A DNA stretch of 64,000 bases from JBQTIY01 sp052387675 (GTDB lineage Bacteria > Planctomycetota > B15-G4), in contig JBQTIY010000002.1 in the NCBI GenBank assembly GCA_052387675.1, forward strand, positions 248,001 to 312,000, written 5' to 3'. A model generated the notes under the pieces. That model was not told the origin of the DNA, searched no databases, and worked only from the letters and a program-made list of their open reading frames with translations. A program made the translations under genes and the position numbers. Numbering within the stretch: position 1 is the stretch's first letter; every line of letters begins with the position of its first letter. Shown one piece after another: positions 17,559-26,557 of the stretch.

Positions 17559-18670
17559 CAGCCGCGTCTCCGGTCGCGCAGGCCCCGATAGAGTTCGACG
17601 TAGCGCGCGACCATGCGCTCGTGCGTGAAGGCCGCTAGGTAGCGCGCGCGGGCCGCTTGCTCCCAGCTCTCGCGCCCAGCGCCCTGCCGCAAGAGCTCCA
17701 CGGCCGCGCCGGCCAGGCCGGCTTCATCGCCGAAGGCGAAGAGCCGTCCAGTGCGTCCGTCCTCGAGCACTTCGCGATTGCCGCCCACATCGAAGGCCAA
17801 GCTCACGCGCGCGGCCCCATGCGCCTCGATAAGGCTCAGCGAGAGCCCCTCGCTGCGGCTCGGCAAGACGAAGAGATCGCAGGCCGCCAGCAGACGCGGC
17901 ACGTCGTCGCGCTCACCGAGCCACTGCACACTGCCCGTGGGCAACTGGCCGGACGAGGCGCGCAGGAATTCGCGCAGCCGGCCCTCGCCGGCGACAGCCA
18001 GGCGCGCATCGGGCAGTTCGGCCAGCACGCGCTCGAAGACCTGCAGCAGCCCCACATGATTCTTCACTTCGGTCAGGCTGCCCACGGCGAGCAGCCAGGG
18101 CGCCTCGTCCCAGCCCAACTCACGCCGCGCGGCGCTGCGGCTGCCGCCAAAGCGCGCCTGCGGATCGTCCACGCCGTTGTGCAGACAGCTCGTGCTGCGC
18201 GAGAAGCCCTCCCAGCGTACGAGTTGCCCCACCAGACACTCACTCACCGCGACAGTGCGTGTGGCCCGACGCGCCAGCCAGCGATGCAGGAGGCGCTGCC
18301 GCCAGGACCCAGGAAAATCTCGGTCGTGCTCGGTGTAGAGCACGGGCAGACGGCGGGCTTGCCGCGCTGCCCGTCCGCCGTGCCAGAGGGCCGTGAGGTT
18401 GTGGCAGTGCACCAGCCCCACGCCATCGGCCAGCAGACGCTCGGCCAATCGCCCCGCGTAACCGCTGTCGCGGCCGGCGCCGCGCGGCAGGTCCACGTGC
18501 TCCAGTCCGGCCCTTTCGAGTTCGGCCAGCAGCGGCCCGCCGCCGTCGAAGGTGTACAGGCGCGGCTCCCACTCACTGCGGTCGAGCGCCTGGGCGAGGC
18601 GCACCGCCATCGCCTGCAGCCCCCCCACGCGCAGATCCGGCACGACCATGGCCAGGCGCGTGGCGCTCAT
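17558..18670 (-). CDS. GT4 family glycosyltransferase
   Basis: A 370-residue GT-B glycosyltransferase. VVPDLRVGGLQ at the N-terminus and VLYTEHDRDF in the first domain match the second sugar transferase (stp2-like) of exosortase-A loci. The C-terminal domain has LHNGVDD, VGSLTEVKNH and SRSEGLSLSLIEAHG, the donor-binding EX7E region. ATG 18670 is chosen because it overlaps the upstream stop by 4 nt. The order ligase, this enzyme, asnB fits the XrtA companion set. Confidence 0.85.
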   Translation of the reverse strand: MSATRLAMVVPDLRVGGLQAMAVRLAQALDRSEWEPRLYTFDGGGPLLAELERAGLEHVDLPRGAGRDSGYAGRLAERLLADGVGLVHCHNLTALWHGGRAARQARRLPVLYTEHDRDFPGSWRQRLLHRWLARRATRTVAVSECLVGQLVRWEGFSRSTSCLHNGVDDPQARFGGSRSAARRELGWDEAPWLLAVGSLTEVKNHVGLLQVFERVLAELPDARLAVAGEGRLREFLRASSGQLPTGSVQWLGERDDVPRLLAACDLFVLPSRSEGLSLSLIEAHGAARVSLAFDVGGNREVLEDGRTGRLFAFGDEAGLAGAAVELLRQGAGRESWEQAARARYLAAFTHERMVARYVELYRGLRDRRRG

Positions 18671-20019
18671 CCGGAGGGCAGCTTGACGAAGGGATCGGCG
18701 TGACGCACCCAAATGTGCTCGGCCAGATGCGGGCCTGTGCGGCGCCGGCGCCGCGCGACGAGCACGCGCTCCGCCGCAATGACCGTGGGCAGGGCCACGG
18801 CCACGGCGATGAGCTGGTAGAGCATGTCGAAGTGCGCGCGGTTCAGGAACATCGCGCCGGTGAGGTAACCGTAGAAGGTGACTTCGATCGCGTTGGCGTA
18901 GCGCGCCGCCCAGGCGTCGGGCGTGCCCTTGACCTGCTTGGCGATGCGGCGCATGAAGAAGATCGTCGAGCCGATCATGAACATGAAGAGCAAGAAGGCC
19001 GGCGTGCCGGACTCAGCCCACACTTGCAAGTAAGAGTTGTGCGCCACACGGTGCGTGACGGTCTCCGTGCCCGGGGGCAGATCGAGGCCGCCCACATAGC
19101 GCCCGTAGTCGAAGACCATGTTCTTGAAGCCGATGCCCAGCAGCGGGTGCTGCTCGATCATCTGCAGCGCCACCTTCCAGGAGAGGAAGCGTCCCATGAT
19201 CGATTGGTCGCTGGCCTCGGTGATCGTCTTGAGGCGGTCGATGTAGTCGGCGGGCGCGAAGAGCAGTCCGGCGCCGCCCAGCACGACCACCCCCACCAAG
19301 GCCGGGATTTTGTAGCGCGTCTTGAGCGACATGGCGAGCAGGACCACGGCCATGGAGAGGAAGCCGCCGCGTGAACCGGTGGACATAACTGTGAGCATCG
19401 TGCAGACGAAGGCCACCTTCATGAAGGGCCGCAGCAGCCGACCGTACTTGAGATCACTGACCTCGTCCTTGAGATACCAGAGCAGCGGCAGGTTCATGAC
19501 CATGGCCAGCGCGAAGTCGTTGTTGTCCTTGAGCATGCCCCCAGGCCCGACGCCGGTGCCCTGCCCCATCAGGAACCAGAGCGCGTTCTTCACGCCGAAA
19601 AAGGCCAGGGCGAAGCACACCACCAGGGCCATGGCGCGCAGCCGGACGCGATCCTTGATCATCGTCGTCGTGAGAATCGCAATGAAAATGATCTTGAGCA
19701 GCTCGCTGAAGCGCGAGGATTGGTAATCCCAGCGCAGCGTGTTGGTGAACATCGAGACGGTGATGAAGAGGATCATGAGCAGCATGGCCTGGATGCGCCG
19801 GTCGCGCACGACGAGCGGCCGGTACTCCCAGAGCAGCCAGCCAGCCACCATGGCCACGGCCACGAGCTGGCTGATGGGCAGCGAGCGCGCAAAACCCCAA
19901 GTGAGATCCTGCGTGCGGTTGTAGGCCAGCCAAGAGAAGACCAGCAGCCCGAACCAGGGCCGCAGGAAGCAGCTCGGCAGCAGGACGATGAAGAGCAAGA
20001 AGACGACGACGTCACGCAT
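18667..20019 (-). CDS. O-antigen ligase/polymerase family protein, exosortase-locus type
   Basis: A 450-residue integral membrane protein with roughly ten to twelve transmembrane helices and the Wzy_C/WaaL family lumenal segment ending HNSYLQVWAESG. The N-terminal arrangement (RPWFGLLVFSWLAYNRTQDL) and MLKDNNDFALAM match the putative O-glycosylation ligase family that accompanies exosortase A. It would polymerise or transfer undecaprenyl-linked glycan in the periplasm. The last 50 residues are basic and cytoplasmic. ATG 20019 lies within the end of the preceding gene, an 8-base overlap. Confidence 0.85.
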   Translation of the reverse strand: MRDVVVFLLFIVLLPSCFLRPWFGLLVFSWLAYNRTQDLTWGFARSLPISQLVAVAMVAGWLLWEYRPLVVRDRRIQAMLLMILFITVSMFTNTLRWDYQSSRFSELLKIIFIAILTTTMIKDRVRLRAMALVVCFALAFFGVKNALWFLMGQGTGVGPGGMLKDNNDFALAMVMNLPLLWYLKDEVSDLKYGRLLRPFMKVAFVCTMLTVMSTGSRGGFLSMAVVLLAMSLKTRYKIPALVGVVVLGGAGLLFAPADYIDRLKTITEASDQSIMGRFLSWKVALQMIEQHPLLGIGFKNMVFDYGRYVGGLDLPPGTETVTHRVAHNSYLQVWAESGTPAFLLFMFMIGSTIFFMRRIAKQVKGTPDAWAARYANAIEVTFYGYLTGAMFLNRAHFDMLYQLIAVAVALPTVIAAERVLVARRRRRTGPHLAEHIWVRHADPFVKLPSG

Positions 20020-21205
20020 GGACGACCTGCCGCAGCTCGGCCATGAGTCCGGAGAGCACCGTGTCCCAGTCGTGCGCCGCGCGCACGTAGGCGCGGCCAG
20101 CCTGCCCGAGTGCATCCCGGCGCTGCGGATCGCGCAGCAGCCCCGCAATGGCCGCGGCCGTGGCCTCGGCGCCCTCGGCCACCAAATAGTCGCGGCCCGG
20201 CTGGCCGGTCAGGGCGCGTGCCGCCCAGGGCGAAATGACCGTGGGCCGCCCGGCCGCCAGCGCTTCGACAATCTTGTTGGCTAGACCGCGCCCAGTTTGC
20301 AGCGGCGCGGCGAAGACCGCCAAGCGGCCGAGTTCGGCGGGCACGTCGGCCACCTCACCGCTCACCTCCACGGCACCCGGCACGGCCAGCGCGCGCACCT
20401 CCGCGCTGGGGCGGCGGCCCAGGATGCGCAAGCGCGCGCCCGGCACGGCCGCGACAACGCGCGGCAGCACCGCGCGCGCCAGTTCCACGGCCGCTTCCAC
20501 ATTGGGCTCGTAGTCCATCTGGCCCAGAAAACCGAAGACCGCTTCGGCCCGGCTAGCCGCCGGCAAGTTGAGACTGGCTTGCCAGGGTGTGCCGTTGGAG
20601 AGCACGGCCAGGCGGCGCGGCCGTCCGCCACGCGCCGTCAAGTCGGCTGCTTCGCCGGCCGTGCTCAGCAGCACGAGATCGGCCTCGGCCGCCAAAGCGA
20701 GTTCCTGCGGCAAGAGACGCCGCGACTCGGCGCGGTAGAGCCAGCCGCGCGGACCGCGCTCGCGGCGTCCCAGCGCCTCCCATTTGAGCGCATCGAGATC
20801 ACAGAGATCGAAGGCCCGATGGCGGGCGCGCGCCGAGCGCCACCAGGCGCCCGTGCCCGAAGAGAAGCCCCAAACCAGACCGTAGTCGTGCTGGCTGCAA
20901 AGTTGGGCTAAGCGGCGCGTCACGCGCACATCGTGATGCCAGGCCAGCGTCAGGCTGCCGCCCGACAGCAGCGCACCGCCCACGCGGCACAGCGCTCGCG
21001 CACGGCGCCGCGGCACGAGGTGCACTTCGCGGCAGAGCGGCAGCAGGCCCGGCCGCGCGCGCTCGGCGTCCTCCGCGCTGTCCGTCTGCGCCACGAGATC
21101 CACCGGCCCGAGCTGGCGCAAGCGCTCCAGCACATGGAAGGCCCGCAGACGGTCACCCTTGTCGGGAGGAAAGGGCGCCCGGTGCGCGAGGAAGAGCACA
21201 TCCAC
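20012..21205 (-). CDS. glycosyltransferase of the exosortase/PEP-CTERM type (stp1-like)
   Basis: A 397-residue GT-B enzyme. The opening VLFLAHRAPFPPDKGDRLRA is the signature of the TIGR03087-type sugar transferase linked with exosortase-A loci. FDLCDLDALKW, VLSNGTPW, GFLGQMDYEPNV and TGRGLANKIVEALAAG follow, the last giving the conserved donor-binding Glu. It starts at GTG 21205, twelve bases after the Wzz stop. Probably adds an early sugar to the lipid-linked unit in the cytoplasm. Confidence 0.85.
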   Translation of the reverse strand: MDVLFLAHRAPFPPDKGDRLRAFHVLERLRQLGPVDLVAQTDSAEDAERARPGLLPLCREVHLVPRRRARALCRVGGALLSGGSLTLAWHHDVRVTRRLAQLCSQHDYGLVWGFSSGTGAWWRSARARHRAFDLCDLDALKWEALGRRERGPRGWLYRAESRRLLPQELALAAEADLVLLSTAGEAADLTARGGRPRRLAVLSNGTPWQASLNLPAASRAEAVFGFLGQMDYEPNVEAAVELARAVLPRVVAAVPGARLRILGRRPSAEVRALAVPGAVEVSGEVADVPAELGRLAVFAAPLQTGRGLANKIVEALAAGRPTVISPWAARALTGQPGRDYLVAEGAEATAAAIAGLLRDPQRRDALGQAGRAYVRAAHDWDTVLSGLMAELRQVVHA

Positions 21206-21217
21206 GAAGCGCCGCTC

Positions 21218-22900
21218 CTAGGTCAGGGTCATCCTGAGCGCGCGGAGGGCGCGCAGAAGTTCTCCGGGCAGCACGTCCTGGTGGTAGCGATAGATGAAGA
21301 GGGCCGTGCCCAGCGCCACCAGCACGAGGAGCATGGTGGCGTAGGTGAGGGCGCGCTGTACGGCGCGCGCGCGCAGATCCTTGGTGGTCAGGATGAGATC
21401 CACCGCGCCGAGCACGGGCACGCCCAGCGAGCGGCTCACTTCCTTGACCGTGCCGAAGGAGCTGCGTGTCATCTCGCGCAGCACCGGCCCCAGCGCGCCA
21501 AGCAGGATGCCGAGCACGAGCGAAACGGCCATGATGATTGTGGCGATGGGCAGCACAGGCTGCTCGGCCGGGACGGCCGTGTCGAGAATCTCGAAGGCGC
21601 CGCCCTCACTGCCGAAGGCGCGGCTGTCGGCGCCGACGGTGCCCGCCCGCGCCCGCTGGACTTCCTCCGCGATGGGCTGAATGGCCTCGCGCTGGAGGGC
21701 GGCCAGGAGCTTGTAGGACTCAGCCAGTCCCTGCAGACGCCCGATCTCGGCCGTCACGGTGGGCAGGCGATCGAGATTGGCCTGCGCCTCGGCCATCGAC
21801 TGCTCCACAGACTGAAGCTGCGCGCGCACAGCTGCCTCTTCGGCTTGCTTGAGCTGGAGTTCGGCGCCGAGGGCGTAGTAGGCCGGGTTCGTGACCAGCT
21901 TGGGTTCTCCGGTCTCCGTCTCCGTGCTCCAGCCCTTGCTGGCGAGTTCGGCCAAGAGGGCATCCAACTTGGACTGCGCCGCGCGCCGCGCCGGATGCTC
22001 GGCCTTGTAGCCCTTGACCGGGTCCGTGAGCTTCTCGAGTTCGGCCTTGGCTTGCTGCAGCGCCAGCAGCAGCGTGGCCTGCTCGGGATTGGTGGCCTGC
22101 ACGCCCGCGGGGATCTCCTTGACCGTGGCCTCCATTGTGGCGCGCAGGCGTTCGATCTCGCCCAGCAGGCTCTGCTGCTCCCCCACGAGCCGCGTCTGAT
22201 CTTGCAGGTAGAGAGCCTTCATCTCGATGTTGGCGTCGACCGAGAGCAGCTTGGAGACTTGGTTCTCCTCGGCGTACTTGCGGCCCGCTTCGAGGGCCTC
22301 GGCGTAATCGGCCTCGCGATCACGCAGGATGGCCTTCTGGCGTTCGTATTCGTCCTCGAGGTCGCGCCGGCGGTCTTCCATCGTGCGCTGGATCCAGGCG
22401 TTGCGCAGGCCATTGCAGAAGTCGGCGGCCTTGAGTGCCGACGTCCAAGCAAAGGTGATGGTCACGTTCTTCTTGCCGGTCACATCCGGCGCCATGTTGA
22501 CCTTCAGGTTCTCCGAGAGTTTGAGCAGCAGCTCCCGGCGGTCGTTCTCGCTGCCGGCCGTGTCGAGCCACTCGGGCCACTGCAGTTCGTTGAGCACGGC
22601 CTCGACGCGCTTGCGCGAGCGCAACTCCGCCTGCAGGGCCTCGGTGCGCTTGATTTCGCCCAGGCCCGTCAGCTCGTCCAGCCGGCTGGTGACCGCCGAG
22701 GAGGCGTCGTCGCGCATCAGGAAGGTCGTGTAGGACTCGTACTTGTTAGGCCACACCAGCGAGAGGCCGTAGCCCAGCATGAGCGTGACCAGCGTGGTGA
22801 AGACCACCCGCGCACGATTGCGCCGGATGGCCTTGAGGATCTCGGAGAGCGCTTCGCGCGGATCCTGCTGCGGTGCGATGACGTCCGGGGTCTCGGGCAT
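21218..22900 (-). CDS. Wzz-type polysaccharide chain-length determinant
   Basis: A 560-residue inner-membrane protein. A Wzz domain begins at about 15 with transmembrane helix 1 near 33-50; a long periplasmic coiled-coil region (about 150-410) contains the EHPARRAAQSKLDALL heptad stretch; transmembrane helix 2 lies near 450-472, and a third helix near 525-545 follows SLGVPVLGAV. This layout with an extra C-terminal helix and no tyrosine-kinase domain is that of exosortase-locus chain-length proteins. No separate kinase or initiating phosphoglycosyltransferase is encoded in this window. Works with the Wza lipoprotein encoded just upstream. Confidence 0.85.
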   Translation of the reverse strand: MPETPDVIAPQQDPREALSEILKAIRRNRARVVFTTLVTLMLGYGLSLVWPNKYESYTTFLMRDDASSAVTSRLDELTGLGEIKRTEALQAELRSRKRVEAVLNELQWPEWLDTAGSENDRRELLLKLSENLKVNMAPDVTGKKNVTITFAWTSALKAADFCNGLRNAWIQRTMEDRRRDLEDEYERQKAILRDREADYAEALEAGRKYAEENQVSKLLSVDANIEMKALYLQDQTRLVGEQQSLLGEIERLRATMEATVKEIPAGVQATNPEQATLLLALQQAKAELEKLTDPVKGYKAEHPARRAAQSKLDALLAELASKGWSTETETGEPKLVTNPAYYALGAELQLKQAEEAAVRAQLQSVEQSMAEAQANLDRLPTVTAEIGRLQGLAESYKLLAALQREAIQPIAEEVQRARAGTVGADSRAFGSEGGAFEILDTAVPAEQPVLPIATIIMAVSLVLGILLGALGPVLREMTRSSFGTVKEVSRSLGVPVLGAVDLILTTKDLRARAVQRALTYATMLLVLVALGTALFIYRYHQDVLPGELLRALRALRMTLT

Positions 22901-22905
22901 GCCGC

Positions 22906-23766
22906 TCAGTTGAACTGGTTCTGGTTGTTGTTGCCGCCCTGGTTGAACTTGCTGCCGTAGCCGAAGCCCACCGTGTTCTGGCCGAAGCTGTCGCCGATGG
23001 CCAGGACGTTGTTGAAGCCCGTGATGAGCTGCTGGATGGGCTGCAGCGGCGCCGTGAGCTTGGCCACGCCATACGTGATGTAGCCGATGATCGAGGGCGT
23101 CAGGTAGATGATGTCGTTCTCACGGATGAGAATGTTGTCGCGCGTGCGGCCTTCCTGCGTGATGGCGTCGTAGTTGCAGCGGATGACCAGCGGGTTCTCC
23201 GGGTCGCCGCGAATCACGCGGATGTCCTCGGTGTCGACGATGGTCTGATCGAGGCCGGCGGTGATGAGGGCGTCAATCAGCAGCGTGTCGCCGCGGAAGG
23301 TCACCGAGCGCGGCTTGTTCGGGTTCAGGCCCGAGACGTAGTAGCGCTTGCTGTTGTAGGACGTGACGCGCGCCGTGAGGCCGCTGGTGTCGTTCACGTA
23401 AAGGTCGTAGGCCTTGCGCACGACTTCGGTGACCTCGTCCGGCGAGAGGCCATTGACATAGAGCTCGCCCACTTCGGGCAGGGTGATGACGCCGTCCATG
23501 CGCACAACTTCGGAGAGGTTGTTGTATTCGGCGTGCAGCTTGTCGCTGATCGTGAGGCCATCGCCGATGCCCACGTAGTACTGACGGTTGGCGTCCTGGG
23601 TCGGCCGGCCGAAGCCGCGCTGGTTGAGCACCTGCAGCACGCGCGCATCATCGGTGGAGTGGCAGGCGCCGAGGGGCAGCAGGCCCGCCGTCAGCAGGGC
23701 CAGGGCCAGGAGGCGCGGGCTCGCCGAGCGGGGCGGGACGGGCGGGCGCGGGGCAGGATTCGACAT
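22906..23766 (-). CDS. Wza-like polysaccharide export lipoprotein
   Basis: A 286-residue exported protein with a type II signal peptide (lipobox LLPLGAC, lipidated C35). The Poly_export domain follows (YYVGIGDGLTISD, VRMDGVITLPEVGELYVNG), then a SLBB-like segment. The mature C-terminus is Asn/Gln-rich (GGNNNQNQFN). It should form the outer-membrane part of the export channel. SD-like AGGAG lies 11 bases before ATG, and a TATCAT hexamer at 23794-23799 on this strand could be a -10 element, but the -35 region is poor. It follows rmlB after 102 bases, the widest gap within the run. Confidence 0.85.
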   Translation of the reverse strand: MSNPAPRPPVPPRSASPRLLALALLTAGLLPLGACHSTDDARVLQVLNQRGFGRPTQDANRQYYVGIGDGLTISDKLHAEYNNLSEVVRMDGVITLPEVGELYVNGLSPDEVTEVVRKAYDLYVNDTSGLTARVTSYNSKRYYVSGLNPNKPRSVTFRGDTLLIDALITAGLDQTIVDTEDIRVIRGDPENPLVIRCNYDAITQEGRTRDNILIRENDIIYLTPSIIGYITYGVAKLTAPLQPIQQLITGFNNVLAIGDSFGQNTVGFGYGSKFNQGGNNNQNQFN

Positions 23767-23844
23767 CAGGTCAGCGGCTCCTCGTTCCGCCCGATGATAT
23801 CGGCGGCAAACGCAGATTCATGGACTCCTTCCGGCTTCCTGGGC

Positions 23845-23860
23845 GTCCCGAAACCGGGAC
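23845..23860 (-). terminator. short hairpin after rmlB
   Basis: A perfect 6-bp stem (GTCCCG/CGGGAC) with a 4-nt loop lies 9 bases after the rmlB stop on the transcribed strand. No U-tract follows, so at most it slows polymerase or protects an upstream mRNA end before wza. Confidence 0.3.
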
Positions 23861-23868
23861 CTGGGGCT

Positions 23869-24888
23869 TCAGCCGCCGACGCGGCTGCCGTATTGCGCTG
23901 CGTAGTAATCGCGATAGGCGCCCGAACGCACCCGCTCCCACCACTCCCGGTTCTCCAGGTACCAGGCCACGGTGGCCGGCAGCGCCTCTTCAAAGCGCCG
24001 CCGCGGTTCCCAGCCCAGGTCGGCCCGCAGGCGCGAGGCGTCCATGGCATAGCGCCGATCGTGGCCTGGGCGGTCCTGGACGTGGCGGATGAGTTCCTCG
24101 CCGCGTCCAAGCTCGCGCAGGATCGTGCGCACGACATCGAGATTCGTGCGCTCGGCGTTCCCGCCGATGTTGTAGACCGAGCCCGGCGCAGCCCGCTCAA
24201 AAACGGTCCAGATCGCCGAGCAGTGGTCTTCCACATGGAGCCAGTCGCGCACCTGCAGCCCGTCGCCGTAAACCGGGAGCGGCTTGCCCTCGAGTGCATT
24301 GGCAATCATGAGCGGGATGAGTTTCTCGGGAAACTGGAAGGGCCCATAATTATTGGAACAGCGCGTGATGACCGCCTCCAGGCCGTGCGTGTGCACCGCA
24401 GCGCGCACGAGCAGGTCGGCGGCGGCCTTGCTGGCGGCATAGGGCGAGTTGGGCGCCAGCGGCGTGTCCTCACGAAAGGCCCCCGTGGCTCCGAGGCTGC
24501 CGTAGACCTCATCGGTGGAGACCTGCAGAAAGCGCCGCACGCCGTGCGCGCGCGCCAAGTCGAGCAGCACCTGCGTGCCCAGCACGTTGTTGCGCACGAA
24601 AGGCGTCGCGTCGAGGATGCTGCGATCCACGTGGCTCTCGGCCGCGAAATGGATCAGGCCGTCGGGGCGGTGCCGCGTCAGCAGCGCTTCCATGGCCGGC
24701 CGGTCGGCGATATCCGCCCGGGCAAAGCTGTGCCCGGAGTCGCCTTCGAGCGACGCCAGGTTCTCGAGATTGCCCGCGTAGGTGAGCAGGTCCACATTGA
24801 CGAGGCTCACGTCCGGCCGCAGTGCCCGCAGCATGAGCACGAAATTGCTGCCGATGAATCCGGCTCCGCCGGTGACGAGGATCTTCAA
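23869..24888 (-). CDS. rmlB: dTDP-glucose 4,6-dehydratase
   Basis: An extended SDR enzyme of 339 residues: NAD-binding GGAGFIGSNF, catalytic STDEVYGS and YAASKAA (YxxxK), FAAESHVDRS and RDWLHVEDH are all typical of RmlB. It dehydrates dTDP-glucose to dTDP-4-keto-6-deoxyglucose. The start is TTG 24888, overlapping the rmlD stop (TTGA); no ATG or GTG gives a complete Rossmann motif, and the reading KILVTGGAG begins immediately. Product feeds rhamnose or another 6-deoxyhexose. Confidence 0.92.
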   Translation of the reverse strand: MKILVTGGAGFIGSNFVLMLRALRPDVSLVNVDLLTYAGNLENLASLEGDSGHSFARADIADRPAMEALLTRHRPDGLIHFAAESHVDRSILDATPFVRNNVLGTQVLLDLARAHGVRRFLQVSTDEVYGSLGATGAFREDTPLAPNSPYAASKAAADLLVRAAVHTHGLEAVITRCSNNYGPFQFPEKLIPLMIANALEGKPLPVYGDGLQVRDWLHVEDHCSAIWTVFERAAPGSVYNIGGNAERTNLDVVRTILRELGRGEELIRHVQDRPGHDRRYAMDASRLRADLGWEPRRRFEEALPATVAWYLENREWWERVRSGAYRDYYAAQYGSRVGG

Positions 24889-25763
24889 GGCGTGACTCCG
24901 GCCGCGGCGCGGCGCTGCAGATAACGGGCGAGGGCATCTTCCCACGGCGGCAGTCCCGCGCCCAAGGCGCGGCGCAGCTTGGAGCCGTTGAGCACCGAAC
25001 GGGCCGGCCGCGGCGCGGGGCGCCCGAGCCGGCTGCTGTCCATGTGCTGCAGGTCCAGCTTGAGGCCGGCCTGACGGAAGATCTCGGCGGCAAAGCCGTG
25101 CCAAGAGCAGTGCCCGGCATTGCTGGCGTGGTAGGTACCGAAGGCCGGCCGCCGCTCCAAAAAGCTCCACAGCACTGGCGCGAGATCGTGCGTGCTCGTG
25201 GGGCTGCCGAACTGGTCGTCCACCACACTGACGCTGGGCTGGCTGCGGCCCAGGCGCAGCATGGTCTCGACGAAGTTCTTGCCGCGCAGGCCGTAAAGCC
25301 ACTGCGTGCGGACGATCCAATGCTGCGGCTGCGCCGCTCGCACGGCCACCTCGCCGGCCAGTTTGGTGCGCCCATAGGCCGAGAGCGGCCCGACCGCGTC
25401 GTCTTCGGCGTACTCACCCGGCGCGGGGATGCGGCCATCGAAGACGTAGTCCGTGGAGACGTGCAGCACGGGCACACCCAGCCGCGCGGCGGCCGCGGCC
25501 ACGTGGCCGGCGCCGACTCCGTTCACCGCCAGAGCCTCGGCCTCGCGGCTCTCGCAGCCATCCACGTCGGTGAAGGCCGCGGCGTTGAGGATCGCGTCGG
25601 GGCGCAGCCGCGCACAGGCTGCCGCCACGGACGCCGCGTCGCTGATGTTGACCTGCGGCAGATCCGCCTCAAGCAAGGTCCAGCCCGAGGGCAGGCTTTC
25701 CGCGAGGGCAAAGCCCAGCATGCCGGCGCTGCCGGTGACGAGGACGCGCTGGCCGGCCCCCAT
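24885..25763 (-). CDS. rmlD: dTDP-4-dehydrorhamnose reductase
   Basis: A 292-residue SDR reductase. GSAGMLGFAL is the cofactor loop, NAAAFTDVDGCE is the RmlD signature, STDYVFDG and YGRTKLAGE supply the catalytic Thr/Tyr/Lys set. It performs the last step of dTDP-L-rhamnose synthesis. One base separates its ATG from the rmlA stop. The epimerase RmlC, needed between RmlB and RmlD, is not encoded in this window. Confidence 0.92.
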   Translation of the reverse strand: MGAGQRVLVTGSAGMLGFALAESLPSGWTLLEADLPQVNISDAASVAAACARLRPDAILNAAAFTDVDGCESREAEALAVNGVGAGHVAAAAARLGVPVLHVSTDYVFDGRIPAPGEYAEDDAVGPLSAYGRTKLAGEVAVRAAQPQHWIVRTQWLYGLRGKNFVETMLRLGRSQPSVSVVDDQFGSPTSTHDLAPVLWSFLERRPAFGTYHASNAGHCSWHGFAAEIFRQAGLKLDLQHMDSSRLGRPAPRPARSVLNGSKLRRALGAGLPPWEDALARYLQRRAAAGVTP

Positions 25764-25764
25764 C

Positions 25765-26493
25765 TCAGTCGACCTTGTTGGCGCCGCCCTCAGCGACCAG
25801 GCGACTGGCGCGCAGCAGGCTGTCGAAGGTGCCGGCGTCGGTCCACCACCCGGAGAGCACTCCGTAACTCATCGTGCCCGCCGCGATGTAGGCGTTGTTG
25901 ACGTCGGTGATCTCCAGCTCGCCGCGGCCGCTGGGCTTGAGCGTCTTGATGATCCGGAAGACCTCGTTGTCATAGAGGTAGATGCCGATGACCGCCAGAT
26001 TGCTGGGCGGGCTCTTGGGTTTCTCGATGATGCGCGCAATGCGGTCGCCCTCGAGCACGGCCACGCCGAAGCGCTCGGGATCATCGACTTCCTTGAGCAG
26101 GATGCAGGCGCCGCGGTTGGTCTGGCGGAAGGCGTCGGCTGTCGCGCGGATGTTGCGCTCGACCAGGTTGTCGCCGAGCACCACGCAGATCGAGTCGCCG
26201 GCCGCGAAGCGCTCGGCCAGACGCAGGGCGTCGGCGATGCCGCCCTCCCCGCGCTGGTAGGCATACGAGAGGCTCACGCCCAGTTCGTCGCCGTTCTCCA
26301 GCAGGCGCAAAAAGTCGCCGGCGCTGTTCCCGCCGGTCACAATCATGATGTCGGTGACGCCGGCGTTGCGCAGCGTCTCGATTGGGTAGTAGATCATCGG
26401 CCGGTCGTAGATCGGCAGGAGATGCTTGTTCGTGATCTTGGTCAGCGGCCGCAGCCGCGTGCCCAGTCCGCCGGCGAGGATGACGCCCTTCAT
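25765..26493 (-). CDS. rmlA: glucose-1-phosphate thymidylyltransferase (short type)
   Basis: A 242-residue nucleotidyltransferase with the GGLGTRLRPLT nucleotide loop, the LLPIYDRPM segment, VLGDNL and the IEKPKSPP motif. It forms dTDP-glucose from dTTP and glucose 1-phosphate. At 242 residues it belongs to the short RmlA class lacking the C-terminal allosteric extension of the 290-residue enteric enzyme. It starts with ATG after a 64-base gap holding a hairpin. First gene of the rmlA-rmlD-rmlB set. Confidence 0.88.
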   Translation of the reverse strand: MKGVILAGGLGTRLRPLTKITNKHLLPIYDRPMIYYPIETLRNAGVTDIMIVTGGNSAGDFLRLLENGDELGVSLSYAYQRGEGGIADALRLAERFAAGDSICVVLGDNLVERNIRATADAFRQTNRGACILLKEVDDPERFGVAVLEGDRIARIIEKPKSPPSNLAVIGIYLYDNEVFRIIKTLKPSGRGELEITDVNNAYIAAGTMSYGVLSGWWTDAGTFDSLLRASRLVAEGGANKVD

Positions 26494-26535
26494 GGCACTG
26501 GTCTCGATGCAGGGGAGAGTGAGCCGTCCGCGCGG

Positions 26536-26551
26536 GCCCTGTTTTCAGGGC
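26536..26551 (-). terminator. perfect hairpin between epimerase gene and rmlA
   Basis: A 6-bp perfect stem (GCCCTG/CAGGGC) with a 4-nt loop, read on this strand with an AAAA loop, starts 7 bases after the epimerase stop. The element CCTGAAAA occurs twice here, once across the stop codon and once in the stem-loop. No U-tract follows, so attenuation or an operator is as plausible as termination. Confidence 0.3.
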
Positions 26552-26557
26552 ACATTT

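Noticed and set aside
20933..22960. Plus-strand open frame of 675 codons opposite the Wzz gene, and similar long open frames opposite murA, ffh, accC, glmS and other genes.
   Set aside because: They lie exactly antisense to recognisable genes and read as Ala/Arg/Gly/His-rich text without domains. Very high GC leaves few stop codons on the opposite strand, so such frames arise by chance.
23869..25320. A minus-strand frame extending rmlB upstream by about 140 codons.
   Set aside because: The extension is the off-frame reading of rmlD. Family length and the Rossmann motif place the start at TTG 24888.
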